Source of the DNA: Amyloporia xantha
Taxonomy: Eukaryota > Basidiomycota > Agaricomycetes > Polyporales > Adustoporiaceae
Direction of reading: 5' to 3'
Assembly: GCA_036971615.1 (NCBI GenBank)
Contig: JAYKKR010000007.1
Location: 1,922,001 to 1,986,000 of the forward strand
Length of the DNA: 64,000 nt
Made by a program: the position numbers and the translations under genes. Shown here one piece after another: positions 31,674 through 43,978 of the stretch. Every line of letters starts with the position of its first letter. Position 1 is the stretch's first letter. Below the pieces are notes generated by a model that saw only the letters and a list, made by a program, of their open reading frames with translations, was not told the DNA's origin and ran no database searches.

Positions 31674-33716
31674 TATCTATTCCCGACTATCTATCTCCTG
31701 CTTAGCCGTGACTACGAGATCATGCGATTGTGTTGCGCAAATGTCGTTCAACCGAACGAGTTAACGCAATCTGCAAGAAATGTAGGGTGGGACCTCGATG
31801 CGGTTAGCGAACGTTACACAGCCCTTGAAGGTCGGTGATGCACTCTGACGACCGGCCTAATGGAAAGTGACGTCTGTTGCACGCTATATCAGACATATTC
31901 CGGGAACAGAACATAGATCCCGCACAACAATTCAAGGCTGTTGCATGTGAACTGGTGAGTGTAAATGTTTTCTAAGTTGTGGATGGTTTCATTGACCCTT
32001 ACGTGTAGTTCGACTATTGGCACAATGACTCTGCATTATTTGGACGCGAACATATGCGGAATTCTCCGTTCCGTAACACGGTTCTTCTTCACAAGCTAGA
32101 TTCTCCGCTGAATATGTCCGCAAAAGACATCTTGAAGTATCCTCTTGACAGGGACGACTCTCATGACTGCGCAGCATGCGCCCATCGCGGATATGTAGAG
32201 ACGGAAGCAGATAAAATGACAGAACCACACACCAAAACATTGTAAGTACTGCTTCATCCACTCATCCAATTATAGCTATATTGACAAGCAAATAGACTGG
32301 GTGTTTGGTCAGGGTTTCTTGCGTTGAATGATGGATATCCAAGTCAATCGATTCTTTCTTTGCATTTCCATGCCTCTTCGTCAGTCAACGGCAACTTCGA
32401 AGCAAAAGGCACCTCTCCAAATGGCACCGCCTTTACTGTTTCTGGAGGGTGTACTCTATCCCCAGACAACCGCATCTGTTATATGTTCAGCATTGATTTC
32501 AGCGATCACAGCATGGCTACACACCGTTTCCGTGGGTTTCTCGATGATACCGCAGAGACGCTATCAGGAACCTGGGGCTATGGCAACTCGGAAATGACCA
32601 GTAGATTTAAGCTGTCAAGGCTCGTACCCACAGGGATGCGCTTTCGTCCATCATCGAGTGAATTCGAAGAAAATCGAAGACGAGCAATGTGGCAACTTGC
32701 GATAGCCGCTGTCCAGGATCAAGTTCGCAGGAGATCGAAGTTTTGGAAATTATTAGGCCAACGTCGTGACGAAAAGCTACGTTACATCAATCTGATGAAC
32801 CGACAGCGGGGCTTTGGGCATTATTTGGATGAAGCAGAGAAAGAGGAACTTTCCCGCTTGATAAGAGCGATTCCCGCAGCTGACGTAGGATTCTACGAGA
32901 TGATACGGCAGCATCGTCTTCGTGTTACGCCGGTTCACTCGTAAGTCAAGTGTCTTGTATTGTATTCAGTATTCTGGCGGTGACAACTTACGCAACATGT
33001 CATCAGGGGCCGGTTTTGCGACTCTTGCGGAGGAAACATCCTCGGTGCCCGCATCGTATGCATCGACTGCGATCTTTCTGACCCAGTGGATCTCTGCGAA
33101 GATCCGCGATGCTCCTTGGCACGCATAGAGCCGGAGCGCGGAATTCAACCGTCCGCATCACATTTACCCTCTCACAGTGTCTTCAAGGTGCGAGATATAC
33201 TTCACAAGAAGGATTTCGGGCGAGTGGATTCTGCTGCAAGGGAGGCGTTGAAGAGGGCGATGATCGCATTGAAGGATGTCGCAGATAACGAAACCGGAAG
33301 GACTGCGAAACTGTTGGCGAAGAACTTGGTTTGTGTTTCGTGTCAAAAGCGCCTCGAGGCGCCCTGCTGGTTCTGTATAGCATGTGCAGGTACGTGTTAT
33401 TATCACTCCCCACACGAGCTGAGATTGAATATTTGCGACTAGATGATACGTTCATTTGCGCAGATTGCGATGCCAAAGGAGGAGTATCGGCTGAGTTCAC
33501 AGAGCAACACATGCCCTGGTGAAGTGCGTATTGAAAGAGAAAGAAGAGAATACGCCGTCTGTACCTCAGAGGCTAGAGGTGCTCGAGAGTAAACTTGTCC
33601 AGGTGGACCATCGCTTGAGGCAGATTCACGAACTACTGGTATCCTTGTCGTCTAAGGCAGGGGGGTGGGTCATCGTTGACCCCATTCGAGCACAAGTGGT
33701 GAATAGCGGGGTCTAA
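31674..33716 (+). pseudogene. Multidomain EF-hand/ZZ protein, C-terminal exons
   Basis: Continuation of the gene at 10231, beginning YLFPTIYLLLSRDYE directly after the intron acceptor at 31671-31673. Exons joined by short introns give DIFREQNIDPAQQFKAVACELFDYW, then a beta-rich middle region (FHASSSVNGNFEAKG to SGTWGYGNS). Two cysteine clusters follow: CDSCGGN..CIDCDLSD..DLCEDPRC (ZZ-type) and CVSCQKR..CWFCIACA/DDTFICADCDAK. A C-terminal coiled coil (LEVLESKLVQVDHRLRQIHELL) ends the protein. ZZ fingers bind zinc and usually mediate protein contacts. A missing C in the CCC at 33514-33516 shifts the frame after the second cluster. Because the exon sequences themselves are uninterrupted by the nest, expression would depend on splicing a roughly 19-kb intron, which seems unlikely. 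It could also be transcribed on its own from LTR promoters. Confidence 0.75.
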
Positions 33717-33866
33717 TTTGCAGAACGGACAGACATTGGATTCGGACGGTGCTGGTCCACAATCTCAAAAACATCCTCAAGGACTATCTTTTACATAAGC
33801 CTGATAGCATACAGTAACACAACCTTACACTTTTCACTGCAAGTCTTACCAGAAACACGAGTACAA

Positions 33867-35568
33867 TTATATAATCTTTTCGAAAGCGACTAAGCACTTC
33901 TGTCCCTTCGGTCGCGAGGAGAAGTACTGATCATCGGCCTCCATGGAGGCTTCCATCTCTGGCGCTACGCGTGTGCGATACGTCGAGTACACTTCCTTCA
34001 GCAGCAACTTCATCTCAAGTAGAGCGAAGCTAGTCGAGAAAGCGTACATGTAAAGGTCAAATTGACAGTGGATCTGATCAGGGACGCAAGACACTCACTG
34101 CTTTCCTATGCACCCGCGGCCGCCTGTTCCAAATGCGAAGAAAAGCTGGTTACGCTCGAGAGTACCCTCGGATTCCAGCCACCGCTCCGGAATAAATTCC
34201 TCCGGATCCAGGAATACTTTGGTGTCCAGTCGGTGCAAGGTATATGCCTGACAACTGACGATAGTGCCCTGTGACATGAAGAAGCCATCGATTATCCTGC
34301 CTCCAGGAGGCACTCTCCGCGGCTGGCTCATTGGTAAAGGGCCGAAGCACCGGAGCCCCTCCTTCACTACTGCGTCTAAGTAGGGAAGGTCGTCGATCGG
34401 CATGCCATAATTCTCCTCAAGCTCGCGGTGTAACTTTTCCTGAATGGCGGAAGAGGAGGGTAGAGAAAGGTGGTACAGCAGGAAGCAGAGCCCGTCACCC
34501 GTGGTGTCGGCCCCTGCGACGGCGTGGTCCAATATTTCAGAGGCGATCTCGCGTGTCGGAAGGTTATCCTTGTGCGATTGCAGTCTGTGCAGGACGGTGT
34601 GTTCGGCGATATCGGTGCGGCGTGTAAGATCCAGGATCTGAGTAGCAATCCGCTCATCACGGTCCTGACGACGAAACAGGCGAGATGTATAGCCGGATAA
34701 TTCCGCGACATAGTATTGAAGATATGAGTCTGCCCAAACGACTGAATCAAAACAGCATTACTGAGGAAAAAATCGTACTAACCCCTAAGATTGTCGTGGT
34801 ACGAGAGGTCCTTAACTGTTGAAAGGTCCGAAGCTTGGGTCAGTGAGCGTAATCCAAAGGGGTGGAAGAGGTGGTGTGTGACAGCATCCAGCGCGTAACA
34901 GTGTAAGTATAGCTGTATGAGAGGTAAGCCAAAAATGATTGTACATGTGCTGATTTCTGACATAGAGATCAACGGCCGCTCCTGCTTTCTCCGTGCATTT
35001 GGCTACAAATTCTTCCGCTTGCTCTTGTACAGCGCTCACAACGTCTGGTTGCATGATGTACGATTTACTATATTTGTCCGCAACACGCCTCCTCCGCTCG
35101 CCATGCTGTCAACACTCAAATCAACTTGTTACCCACGCGGTTGCCAGGCGTCGCTGCTTACCGGCACTCTGTCCAAGGTAGAGAACATGGACCTACAGGA
35201 TCACCTTTCATCGAGTCCGAATCAATAGTCATTGACACAATGAAGACGTACTGAGTGCCGTAGTTATCAAACATAGAATAGAAGACAGTCTTGTCATGTC
35301 CACTGCCATCGGAGACATAGATCTCCTTCACAGCGTCCCAGCTCGCGAAAGAGACTTCGTTTGGCGCTATGCGCACCGTGGGGCCATACTGCATGTGCAA
35401 ATCATGTATCCACTGTCGTCGCCGCCGCGTGAATTCATAGTACATTAACACCAGGCGTGTCATCGCAGCTATCGGAGGGCCTGGCACTTTCCTCAGACGA
35501 GACAGAGCCAGGTGGTCGTAAGCGACATATACCACCCCCAGAAGAAGGAAAGACAAAGTGTAAATCAT
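33867..35568 (-). CDS. Cytochrome P450, first of a tandem pair
   Basis: Membrane-anchored haem monooxygenase. It starts MIYTLSFLLLGVVYVAYDHL, a single N-terminal membrane segment, followed by the proline hinge KVPGPPIA. Small introns separate the exons. Landmarks in order are the C-helix region HMQYGPTVRIAPNEVSF, the I-helix oxygen-binding AGADTTGD, the region PYLDAVVKEGLRCFGP, PEEFIPERWL and the haem loop FFAFGTGGRGCIGKQ with the thiolate Cys. An intron lies directly after the haem loop, and the last exon ends FEKII. It shares gene structure and most of its sequence with the P450 at 36251-37944, clearly a tandem duplication. Substrate unknown. Confidence 0.9.
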
Positions 35569-36250
35569 GCTAGTGAGTTGGCTCGTAACGCTGTCCTAGT
35601 GTCACAGGTCGAAAGTAGCGAACCCTGAGCAAGCTCAGCTCGACCCGCTAAATAGAATCGCGGTCCTAGCCGAGCCCCTTCGTTTCGGACGATAAGAGGG
35701 TTCAGGTGACAATAGGGCGTCGATAGATAAACTGCATCTGCTCCCATCATCTTCTCTCGCACGCTGGTAATTTAAGAAGAAGAGATGTCCTACAAAGATT
35801 TATACCTGACCCGATGATCGGACATGACTTGCAGAGAACGAGATGATAGACACCGCCATAGGGATTTTTAGGTATTGACGAAACACGTCCTAAATATGAT
35901 ATATGAATCAAGCTGCTTGATAGAGCGGTTTAACAAGAACCCACCCACCCAGTACGCGACCGTATCACATCGGACAGTAAGTATACCAACGATGTAGATA
36001 CTATAGTGCCATGGTCCAATCGCCGTGTATCATCAAGGGTAGCAAATATGCTTTCACTTACACCAAATGGTCCTTACGTAGGAGTATGGCCTGATGTATG
36101 ATAGCAAACACGATCTTCTAATTCCTAATTGGGATAGACCCGCGGATGGGGGGGGTCTCGAGGAGGTTCAAGGTGGCAACAGGAATCGTCAAAATACACC
36201 GAAGCAAGACAATCTCTCACTAGAGGCTTGAGCGAATATTCCTTGTACAA
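35569..36250. other. Spacer between the P450 copies
   Basis: Upstream region of the first P450 and downstream region of the second. The bases just upstream of both start codons are similar (GTTGGCTCGT and CAGGTCGAAAG), so the duplication included the promoter. Confidence 0.5.
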
Positions 36251-37944
36251 TTACATGATCTTCTCGAAAGTGACCAAGCACTTCTGTCCCTTCGGTCGTG
36301 AGGAGAAGTACTGATCATCAATCTCCATAGAGGCTGTCATCTCCGGCGCCACCCGTGTGCGATACGAAGAATACACCTCCTTCAGAAGTAACTTCATCTC
36401 GAGTATGGCCAAGCTGGTCGAAAACGCGTACGTACACGTAAGACTCAAATGATATTGAACTCCATCAGGAACGAGACACTCACTGCTTTCCTATGCACCC
36501 ACGGCCGCCTGTTCCGAATGCGAAGAACAGCTGGTTACGCTCGAGCGTACCTTCGCTCTCCAGCCACCGCTCTGGAATGAATTCTTCCGGATCCGGGAAC
36601 ACCTTTGTGTCTAGCCGGTGCAAGGTATATGGCTGACAACTGACGACAGTATCTTGTGGCATGAAGAAGCCATCGATAATCCTCCTCCGGAAGGCACTTT
36701 CCGCGGCTCGCTCATTGGTATGGGCGCGAAGCAGCGTAGCCCCTCCTTCACTACTGCGTCTAAGTACGGAAGGTCGTCGATTGGCATAGAATTCTCTTCA
36801 AGCTCGCGGTGCAATTTATCTTGAATGGCGGAAGAAGACGGCAGAGAAAGGTGGTACATCAGGAAGCAGAGCCCATCGCCTGTCGTATCGATCCCAGCCA
36901 CGGCGTGGTCCAATATTTCCGAAGCAATCTCGCGCGATGGGAGGCTGTCTTTATGGGTCTGGAGCCTGTGCAGGACGGTGTGTTCGGCGATATCGCTGCG
37001 ACGTGTGAGATTCAGGATCTGAGTGGCAATGCGCTTGTCACGGTCCTGTCGGCGGAAGACACGGGAGACACGACCCAGGAATTCAGTGCTATAGTATTGA
37101 AGATACGAATCTAGCAAAATGACTCAATCGAAGCAGGATCATTCAGGAAGAAATCGGACTTACCCTTGAGATTATCGTGATATGACAGGTCCTTCATTTT
37201 CAAATGGTCCGAAGCTTGGGTCAATGAGTGCAATCCAAAGGGGTCAAAAAGGTGATGTGTGATACAGTCTAAGGCATAACAGTGTAGGTATACCTGTGTA
37301 TATGATAAGTAAAAACATGGTATATTTGAAAATTCCTGACATAGAGATCAACAACCGCTCCCGCTTTCTCCGTGCATTTGGCGACAAATTCTTCCGCTTG
37401 CGCTTGTATGCCGCTTACAGTGTCTGGCTGCATTATGTACGACTTGCTGTATCTATCCGCAATGCGCCTCCTCCGCTCGCCATGCTGCAAAAGTATAATT
37501 CAGCTTGCTATTGATGCGACTAGCAAGCGACGCTCACTGGCACTTTATCCAAGGTAGAGAACATAGACCTGAAGGATCCCCTGTTGTCAAGTCCAAATCA
37601 ACAACCACCAGCAGAGCGACGACGTACTCGGTATCGTAGTTATCGAATACAGTGTAGAAGGTGGTCTTGTCATATCCACTGCCATCGGAGACATAGATTT
37701 CCTTCACAGCGTCCCAACTCGCGAAAGAAACCTCGTCGGGCGCTATGCGCACTGTAGGGCCGTACTGAATGTGCAAATCATGTATCCACTGTCGTCGCCG
37801 CCGAGTGAACTCATAGTACATTAACACCAGACGTGTTATCGCAGCCAGGGGAGGACCGGGCACTTTGCTCAGACGAGATAGGACTAGACGGTCATAAGCG
37901 ACATACAAGACCCCCAGAAGAAGGAAAGAGAACGTGTAAATCAT
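36251..37944 (-). CDS. Cytochrome P450, second of the tandem pair, one frameshift
   Basis: Same exon plan as its neighbour: MIYTFSFLLLGVLYVAYDRL anchor, KVPGPPLA hinge, I-helix AGIDTTGD (Ile where the other copy has Ala), PYLDAVVKEGLRCFAP, PEEFIPERWL, haem loop FFAFGTGGRGCIGKQ and the end FEKIM. Between LRCFAP and FMPQDTVVSC the frame shifts by one base at about 36681-36688, where the other copy has an extra C. It is either a young pseudogene or an assembly error; the rest is open. The start at 37944 is the Met matching the neighbour. Confidence 0.85.
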
Positions 37945-38194
37945 GCTAGTCTGTTGGCTCGTGTCCCAATGAAACAGGTCGAAAGCAAGCACAAGGCTGG
38001 GACCGTTATTTCACGGTTGTAACCTGGCGCCTACGGTTCTTTGTTATTATCTGCTATCTCCCTCGGTCGCGTGCTTGACTCGACTTGAACCTACTTCAGT
38101 AGCGGCGACGACTATGCTCTTGCCTATTGCCTTCTCTGAATGAATCTTGTCCCTTCTCTCTTATCAAGGGCGTCCTGAACTCATCTGAAGCATC
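37945..38194. promoter_or_regulatory. Divergent promoter between P450 and glutathione synthetase
   Basis: 250 bp separating two divergent start codons; promoter function is inferred from position. The stretch before the synthetase ATG is pyrimidine-rich, as is common in fungal housekeeping promoters. Confidence 0.5.
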
Positions 38195-39987
38195 ATGAGC
38201 TCACCGTTCGTGGACTGGCCACCCGCACTTTCAGAAGCTCAATTGCAGGCTCTCACTCTATTGGCAACCACCTATGCATTATCTCATGGTCTAGTCTACT
38301 TGCCAGTAGCTACAGTGCAACCTCCAGCCCCGACGTCCACAATACATGCGCCACTGGCACTGTTTCCGTCTCCCTTTCCCCGGAGGCAGTTTCATCACGC
38401 ACAGAGGCTACAAAGAATCTACAATGTTCTCTACGCACGTGTAGCGACGGACGAGGATTTTCTCGATCGGGTCATGGGCGAGGTGGAGGGTGTCGGGAAG
38501 GTGGACGAGTTCACCGGCCAGCTGTGGAGGAGGTGGCGAAAGCTTCGGGACGAGGGCGTCGTTCAGGTGAGAGATCTACAGTGCTGATTCCGTATATCGT
38601 GCATGTACGAAGCAGTATCTGCAGTCTCTACAATTAGGGCTATTCAGATCGGACTATCTGCTGCATGCGCCGAATAACGGCGACCCAATCTCCCTGAAGC
38701 AAGTCGAGTTCAACACTATCTCATCATCGTTTGGGGCCTTGTCCCAGCGCGCGGCAGATCTGCACAAGTGAGGTTCGAGACTGTCCTTCTGTCAGAGGAA
38801 CTCAAAAGACATGTAGGTATCTGTTCAAATCTACCCAATATTATGGTACATCACCGCACTTGAAGGCCGAAAGCTTCCCTCCGAATCACACCACTGCTGG
38901 ACTCGCAGAAGGCCTCGCCCAAGCTCACAAGGCCTACGGTGTGTCCAAGTGAGCGATCAATAGCAAGTTTTTACTGCCTCTACTGAGGCATCTATAATCA
39001 ATCAGCGCCCGGATACTCTTTGTAGTTCAGGAGGGCGAACGCAACGTGTTTGATCAGCGCTGGGTCGAATACGAGCTACTTAACAAGTAGGTCATGCTGC
39101 TATTAAGGGTGAGAACTTATTGATAGCAGGAATACAGACACAACATTCACGTTGTGCGCCAAAGTCTGAGCCAGCTGGCCCAGTCTGCTCAAGTCGATGC
39201 GGCAACTCGTGTTCTGCGCGTCACACCTCCCGTTGGACTTCTCTCTGATGGGTCTGAATCCGTAGAAATATCCACGGTCTACTTCCGCGCTGGTTACACC
39301 CCGACCGACTACCCTACCCCCGCACACTACGACACGCGCTATCTCTTAGAGCGCTCGCGGGCGATCCAGTGTCCATCCTTCCAGCTGCAGCTCGCCGGAG
39401 GGAAGAAAGTTCAGCAAGTGCTGACAAACTCCGGTGTGCTCGAGAGCTTCCTGTGCGACACGGCGCGCTGGGGAAACGCCGTTTTTGCGCAAGAAGACGT
39501 TGACGCGCTCCGCTCGAGCTGGATGGACATGTGGGGGCTTGACGAGGACGTCGGCGCGCCCTCAGACGCACCGGCACTTCCAGAATGCTCCGGCATACGC
39601 AGGGCGCGCGCGCTCGCATCCGGGCTCGTGCTCAAGCCGCAGCGCGAGGGCGGGGGAAACAACGTCTACAAGGACGCGATCGCGCCGTTCCTGGACAGCC
39701 TGCCTGCGGCAGAGCGCGAGGCGTGGATCGCGATGGAGCTGATTGCGGCACCGGAGGGGTTAGGAAACTACCTGGTGCGCGCAGGCGGCGGTACGGAGGG
39801 CGCAGTGAAGACGGATGTGGTGAGTGAACTGGGCATATTTGGGTGGGCGCTGTTTGGTGGGAAGGATGGTGCGGTGAAGGAGAAAGAGGTAGGGTGGCTG
39901 GTGCGTACAAAGGGAAAGGATAGTAACGAGGGCGGGGTGGCAGCTGGGTTCTCGGTTCTGGACTCGATTGTCCTTGTTGATGAATGA
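38195..39987 (+). CDS. GSH2: Glutathione synthetase
   Basis: ATP-dependent ligase that joins gamma-glutamylcysteine and glycine, the last step of glutathione synthesis in the cytosol. Five exons; the first (38195-38566) encodes MSSPFVDWPPALSEAQ. Landmarks of the eukaryotic type are LGLFRSDYLLH, KQVEFNTISSSFG (substrate and Mg binding), ARILFVVQEGERNVFDQRWVEYELL, VYFRAGYTPTDYP, the Gly-rich ATP-grasp loop LKPQREGGGNNVY, and the C-terminal AAGFSVLDSIVLVDE with the conserved Ala-rich/Val end. Full length and open, with no frameshift. Confidence 0.95.
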
Positions 39988-40803
39988 AGCCAAGCAGACG
40001 CATTACATTGTAAAGAATTGGGTTGTATCCTTGTCATTCAAAAGGTCTAATTGTAGCAAAGTGAGCTCGAGTTGAACCTTGGGCTGTTGTTTCCTTAGTG
40101 TCCGAGTCTGCATCTGCGCACGGGTTCTACGTGCGCGGGTCGCGTTGATAGCGCTTATGTTGGATTCTCGCATACCGTACACGGTATCGTACCGTTACCA
40201 CCTGTTATTCCAACCTCAGATATTTCCTTGTGCACGTGTAGCATGCACAGCTTATCATCCGACATGACTTTGTCCATTGCGATCGTATGAAGATCTTGCA
40301 AAGCTCAGGTACATATCTCGATCAAATATTCAGTGAAAATCAATTTCATATTTACATAAATTTCGTTTCATCTTTCTCGGGCACCACTGCACTTTGAGTC
40401 TCAACAGTCTGCTCGGGCTCACTTACTACGCTAGCTAGGTAGACGAGCTTGGTACCGCCAATCTACATTGTACCACAGATAGTCGTCGGCACCGGGGGAA
40501 TCTGTCTCGGAGGCAAGAGCGGAACTTGAAGCCCTCCAAACTCCGAGGATCGATTGTAGGTCCAAATTATGTAACATAAGAATATAAACGAGCACGAATC
40601 GCATGATCCGGGTTCCTCACCAACCCGCATTCTTGTTCAAAATGAACCGCCGTAGCCTTGAGACCCGTGACACCAAGAAGTCCGAGGTTACATTGTGAGC
40701 TGGTCCATGTTTTTCTTCCAGTCACCGTCTGGCAACAATACTGACTGTGGCATGCACTGGCAGGGACACAGCGTCTGCGCTTGAGCCAGGTTCGCTTTAC
40801 GTG
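39988..40803. other. Intergenic, nothing firm
   Basis: Downstream region of glutathione synthetase. A short ATG frame near 40640 has no family. The bases just before 40804 resemble the coding start of the paralogue at 57812 but lack its ATG. Confidence 0.4.
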
Positions 40804-41274
40804 ATGCTCGACCTCCGGTCGGCAGACTTGTCAGATACCACCTTTCACTGGGCACTGTACTTTCACAAAGCCAGCGAGCCGTACTCAACTGGCCACAAAT
40901 ACCACATCAAGACCGTTGGAGACGGCTGGATGGCCGATCATGCACCAATGAGCGGTGTCATGAAATCATTTCTCCTAGTATGCCTCATTCGCGTCGTTAA
41001 AGACATTCCCACCGAACGCTGGCAAGAGGTCGGGAACATCGTGACGTCAGAGGACGGGCGAATAAACGATGGTGACATAACGTGTCGGATTTGGGTCATG
41101 CAGGCTCTTGCGCGTCTCAGAGATGCTGCTGTTCTCCGGTGGTCCGACATGCTTCGGCTTGAGGAGGAGGTGAAACGCATTGGGAACCAGTATAGGGAAT
41201 CTGCTGTGAAGAATGAACAACCACGTCCTATAATTGCTGTCACGTATACAGCCTCGTCCTGCCAGACCCAGTGA
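40804..41274 (+). CDS. Small uncharacterised basidiomycete protein family, copy 1 (start codon uncertain)
   Basis: About 157 residues from the first in-frame ATG (MLDLRSADLSDTTFHWALYFHK). Conserved features shared with the gene at 57330-57812 are TTFHW-LYLH near the start, a KYHIK strand, MADHAPMSGVMKSFLLVCLIRV, TCRIWVMQAL and an acidic/basic end LEEEVKRIGN, then NEQPRPI. The homologous sequence begins about 16 codons earlier, where the paralogue's ATG is replaced by GCG, so this copy may have lost its original start or may have an unseen upstream exon. I know such proteins as a lineage-expanded family in mushrooms, but I cannot assign a function. Confidence 0.6.
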   Translation: MLDLRSADLSDTTFHWALYFHKASEPYSTGHKYHIKTVGDGWMADHAPMSGVMKSFLLVCLIRVVKDIPTERWQEVGNIVTSEDGRINDGDITCRIWVMQALARLRDAAVLRWSDMLRLEEEVKRIGNQYRESAVKNEQPRPIIAVTYTASSCQTQ

Positions 41275-42089
41275 GCCAATTCGTCCCTATACCTACTTTG
41301 TACTGCTGCGTTTTTGATAATGATGGCATCCGAGTCAAATTCCGTCGAATGTAGCGAGCCAGCAATCCACTAGTTGAATGACTTTGTTTAAGTGCGATGG
41401 GAGGGCAGTGATCGGCTTGAAGAAGCACAAGACCATCCATGACTTCATCCTATCCTCTGTAGAGGTATGGAGGACTTAATCGTCCGAAATTCGATCAGCC
41501 GCAATTTCTAGCAGGGAGCCAAGTGTACAGCCAGACAATTCTTCGCAGGTTACGATATACCAGAAGAAAATATGCCGAGTGCGACAATATTGCTGCGAAT
41601 ATGCCAGTCATTCAGGTGGTGGGCCATCATTTTATTGTACACGTCGATCGATTGATGGATGATCCCTGAATGTAAATCGTGATCCTCAGGAAGGCGAGAT
41701 CCCGTAAGAAACATACTTTACGTCCGCAACGTGCAGCAGTAGCACCAAACCGGTGCGTACTCACGTGAAATGCCTGCCGATTTCGATTTTCCCGCCAAAA
41801 CTTGTCTTGTTGTCTATCTGTTCTTCAATACAGCTTTAGCACCGCGAAGAGGAACCATAGCTTTGATAATATACCCGAGGGCCCACATCATTATGGAGCC
41901 TACCGCAATGGGATTCACGTTATTATTGCGTACGCCTTGAATACATATTGGCTCCCGTTATCGTTAGAGCTAGGGCGAGAACAATACAGTTCAAGAGATA
42001 TATCGATACAGCAGAGCGCAACGAACGGCAGTGCATCATAATACAGCGAGCGGGGTATGCCCGTTTATGTCATACTAGTCGCGGTTATC
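41275..42089. other. Intergenic with a relic of a dehydrogenase gene
   Basis: Mostly featureless, AT-rich sequence of about 800 bp. The only recognisable item is a short decayed dehydrogenase exon piece at 41581-41634, listed separately. Confidence 0.4.
41581..41634 (-). pseudogene. Short-chain dehydrogenase exon relic
   Basis: On the minus strand it reads KMMAHHLNDWHIRSN, matching KMMAHYLKDWEIRSN of the dehydrogenase just downstream, with about four in five bases identical over some 53 bp. Flanking exon sequence is gone. It is the remains of a tandem copy. Confidence 0.6.
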
Positions 42090-43219
42090 TAGAACGTCGA
42101 GGGCATCATCAACAGCCTCCCGCCATCTATGATGTGAACGCCTCCATCGATGTAAGAGCCGGCCTTCATAGAAATAGGTCAGTTCACCATTCATCTAAGT
42201 CGCTACGACCACCCACCTTGCTAGCCAAGAAGATCACAAGACCACCCATGTCGTCCGTAACCCCGGCTCTTTGGAGGGGATAGTCTGCTTGATCATGTCT
42301 TCGTTCATCAGGCCATCGGCCATTTCTACAGACGGACCAAAATGAGAAAGCGAAGATCGAACGGCAGGCGAGGAGCTGCACCTGAGGGGAATAAACCCGG
42401 CGCAATGCTATTGCTGCGGATCTCCCAGTCCTTCAGGTAGTGCGCCATCATCTTCCCGAGATGGGTCACGGCAGCTTTGCTGAGCGTGTACGACAAGCTG
42501 AACACGGCCGAGTCTTTCCGGAACGACGCCAAACTCGAGACCGTGAGGACCTGGCTGGTGATGCCGCGCGGCTTGCTGTGCGCGTTTCCGAGGTGGAGGA
42601 GCTCGAGAAACGCGACCGTGCAGAACCAGACAGCCGCGACGTTCACCTTGAACGTCTGCCCGAACGTGTCGAAGCTCTCGGTGTTCCAGAGGATCTCTTG
42701 CAATTTCGCGATGTCGGCCTCGCCGGGCTTCGGGAGCTTGGGCTGCTGGGCGAGCAAGATACCGGCGTTGTTGACGAGGAGGTTGATATACCCATGGCGC
42801 GCCTTGATCTGCTCCGCGATGGACTTGAGAGAGTCGCGATCGCTGATATCTCCCTGCAGAGCGATCAAGTTTCCATGAGTCTGCAGTGAAGAATTGGACA
42901 ATTCCAGAATGCGTCAAGCTAGGATTTTCACGGAGTCCAATTGGATGGACCTACGCTGCGCTCCTTGACTGCTTTCTCCAGAGCATCAAGTCTCCGGCCC
43001 ACGATGTATACGATCGCACCGTTGCTCTCCAGAGCAGTAGCGATCATGAGCCCGATGCCTGACCACAACGATCTGGATTAGCACGCTCCTAGTACGATGT
43101 TCGCGAAGCCAAATTCGATTCGACTCAATAGACACACCTGTTGCTCCTCCTGTTACCACCGCTATCAGGCCCTCCACGCTGAACAGTGAAGCATTATCGG
43201 AGATGTTCTGGGGTGCCAT
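42090..43219 (-). CDS. Short-chain dehydrogenase/reductase, one frameshift
   Basis: Classical SDR with a Rossmann fold using NAD(P). Minus-strand exons give MAPQNISDNASLF, then VVTGGATG-GIGLMIA (cofactor loop TGGxxGIG split by an intron), IVGRRLDALEKAV, GDISDRDSL, LLVNNAGI (NNAG), then VSSLAS with the catalytic Ser, and the catalytic YTLSKAA (Y-x3-K). It ends GGLVIFLASK and GSYIDGGVHIIDGG. One C too few in the run at 42276-42279 shifts the frame before the last domain; this may be a sequence error. The stop at 42090 follows a short last exon. Substrate unknown; similar genes often sit near secondary metabolism. Confidence 0.87.
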
Positions 43220-43978
43220 GGTCAAATCCGTTCGCAGGTCGCAATGGCGTTGGCAATATTGCGACGAAGGTCGGTTTTATAGGACTGTCTACCACCTTGT
43301 CAGATGGTGCGATTGCTGACTGGACATGTCCTCCCAGCGTCGATCATGATATGTAAGCTGAGATCTGAGACCTCGGGATATCTACGAGCTATCTTGATTC
43401 TCCTCGGACTTCCGAACTCGCGAACTCGGGCATCTCGCAAGGCTACCGATACAGTTAGGTCCGAAATGCAGACCGCACAGGTTCAAGAGCACCGCAAGAG
43501 CCTGCACGAAGAACATCACTTGAGGCATACATGATATTGAGTTGGTACCTCCGCTGAGGTTGAATCCGGCATTCGGATCACTGTTCGTTGAAAGTTGCAG
43601 TAATTGATAATCGGCGCCTGTTCGATTAGGGGCGGATCCTGGCTACTACTGAAATCAGGATCTATGAGTACGACATCACCGTATCTTCACAACGCACTGC
43701 GGAAGCAACGATGGCAATGATGAATCAGACAGCCACTAACATTTAGGTATCGAGTACACCCTGAACCTCATAAGACTGCCACAGGTAGGTATAACTACAC
43801 CGCGCGGACCCTCTCAGGCACAGGATATCCATATAATTTCTCATTAGAGCCGAACGTAGAATATGCACGACATAACGGGAACGACGATAAGCACCGAGAT
43901 GACCATGACAGCATCAAGCCGCCGCTTTACATGGAGACTTCAACTGGACCCAACCACACAGCGAAGACACGCCTTCTT
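43220..43978. other. Intergenic, nothing recognised
   Basis: Between the dehydrogenase start and the 14-3-3 stop codon. Only short shadow frames. Confidence 0.45.

Noticed and set aside
39314..40037. Several long minus-strand open frames over glutathione synthetase
   Set aside because: Shadow frames of a GC-rich coding exon; no family resemblance.
42408..42917. Second long frame over the dehydrogenase
   Set aside because: Same strand, other frame; Arg/Ala-rich composition typical of a shadow. The SDR motifs are in the 42326-42901 frame.
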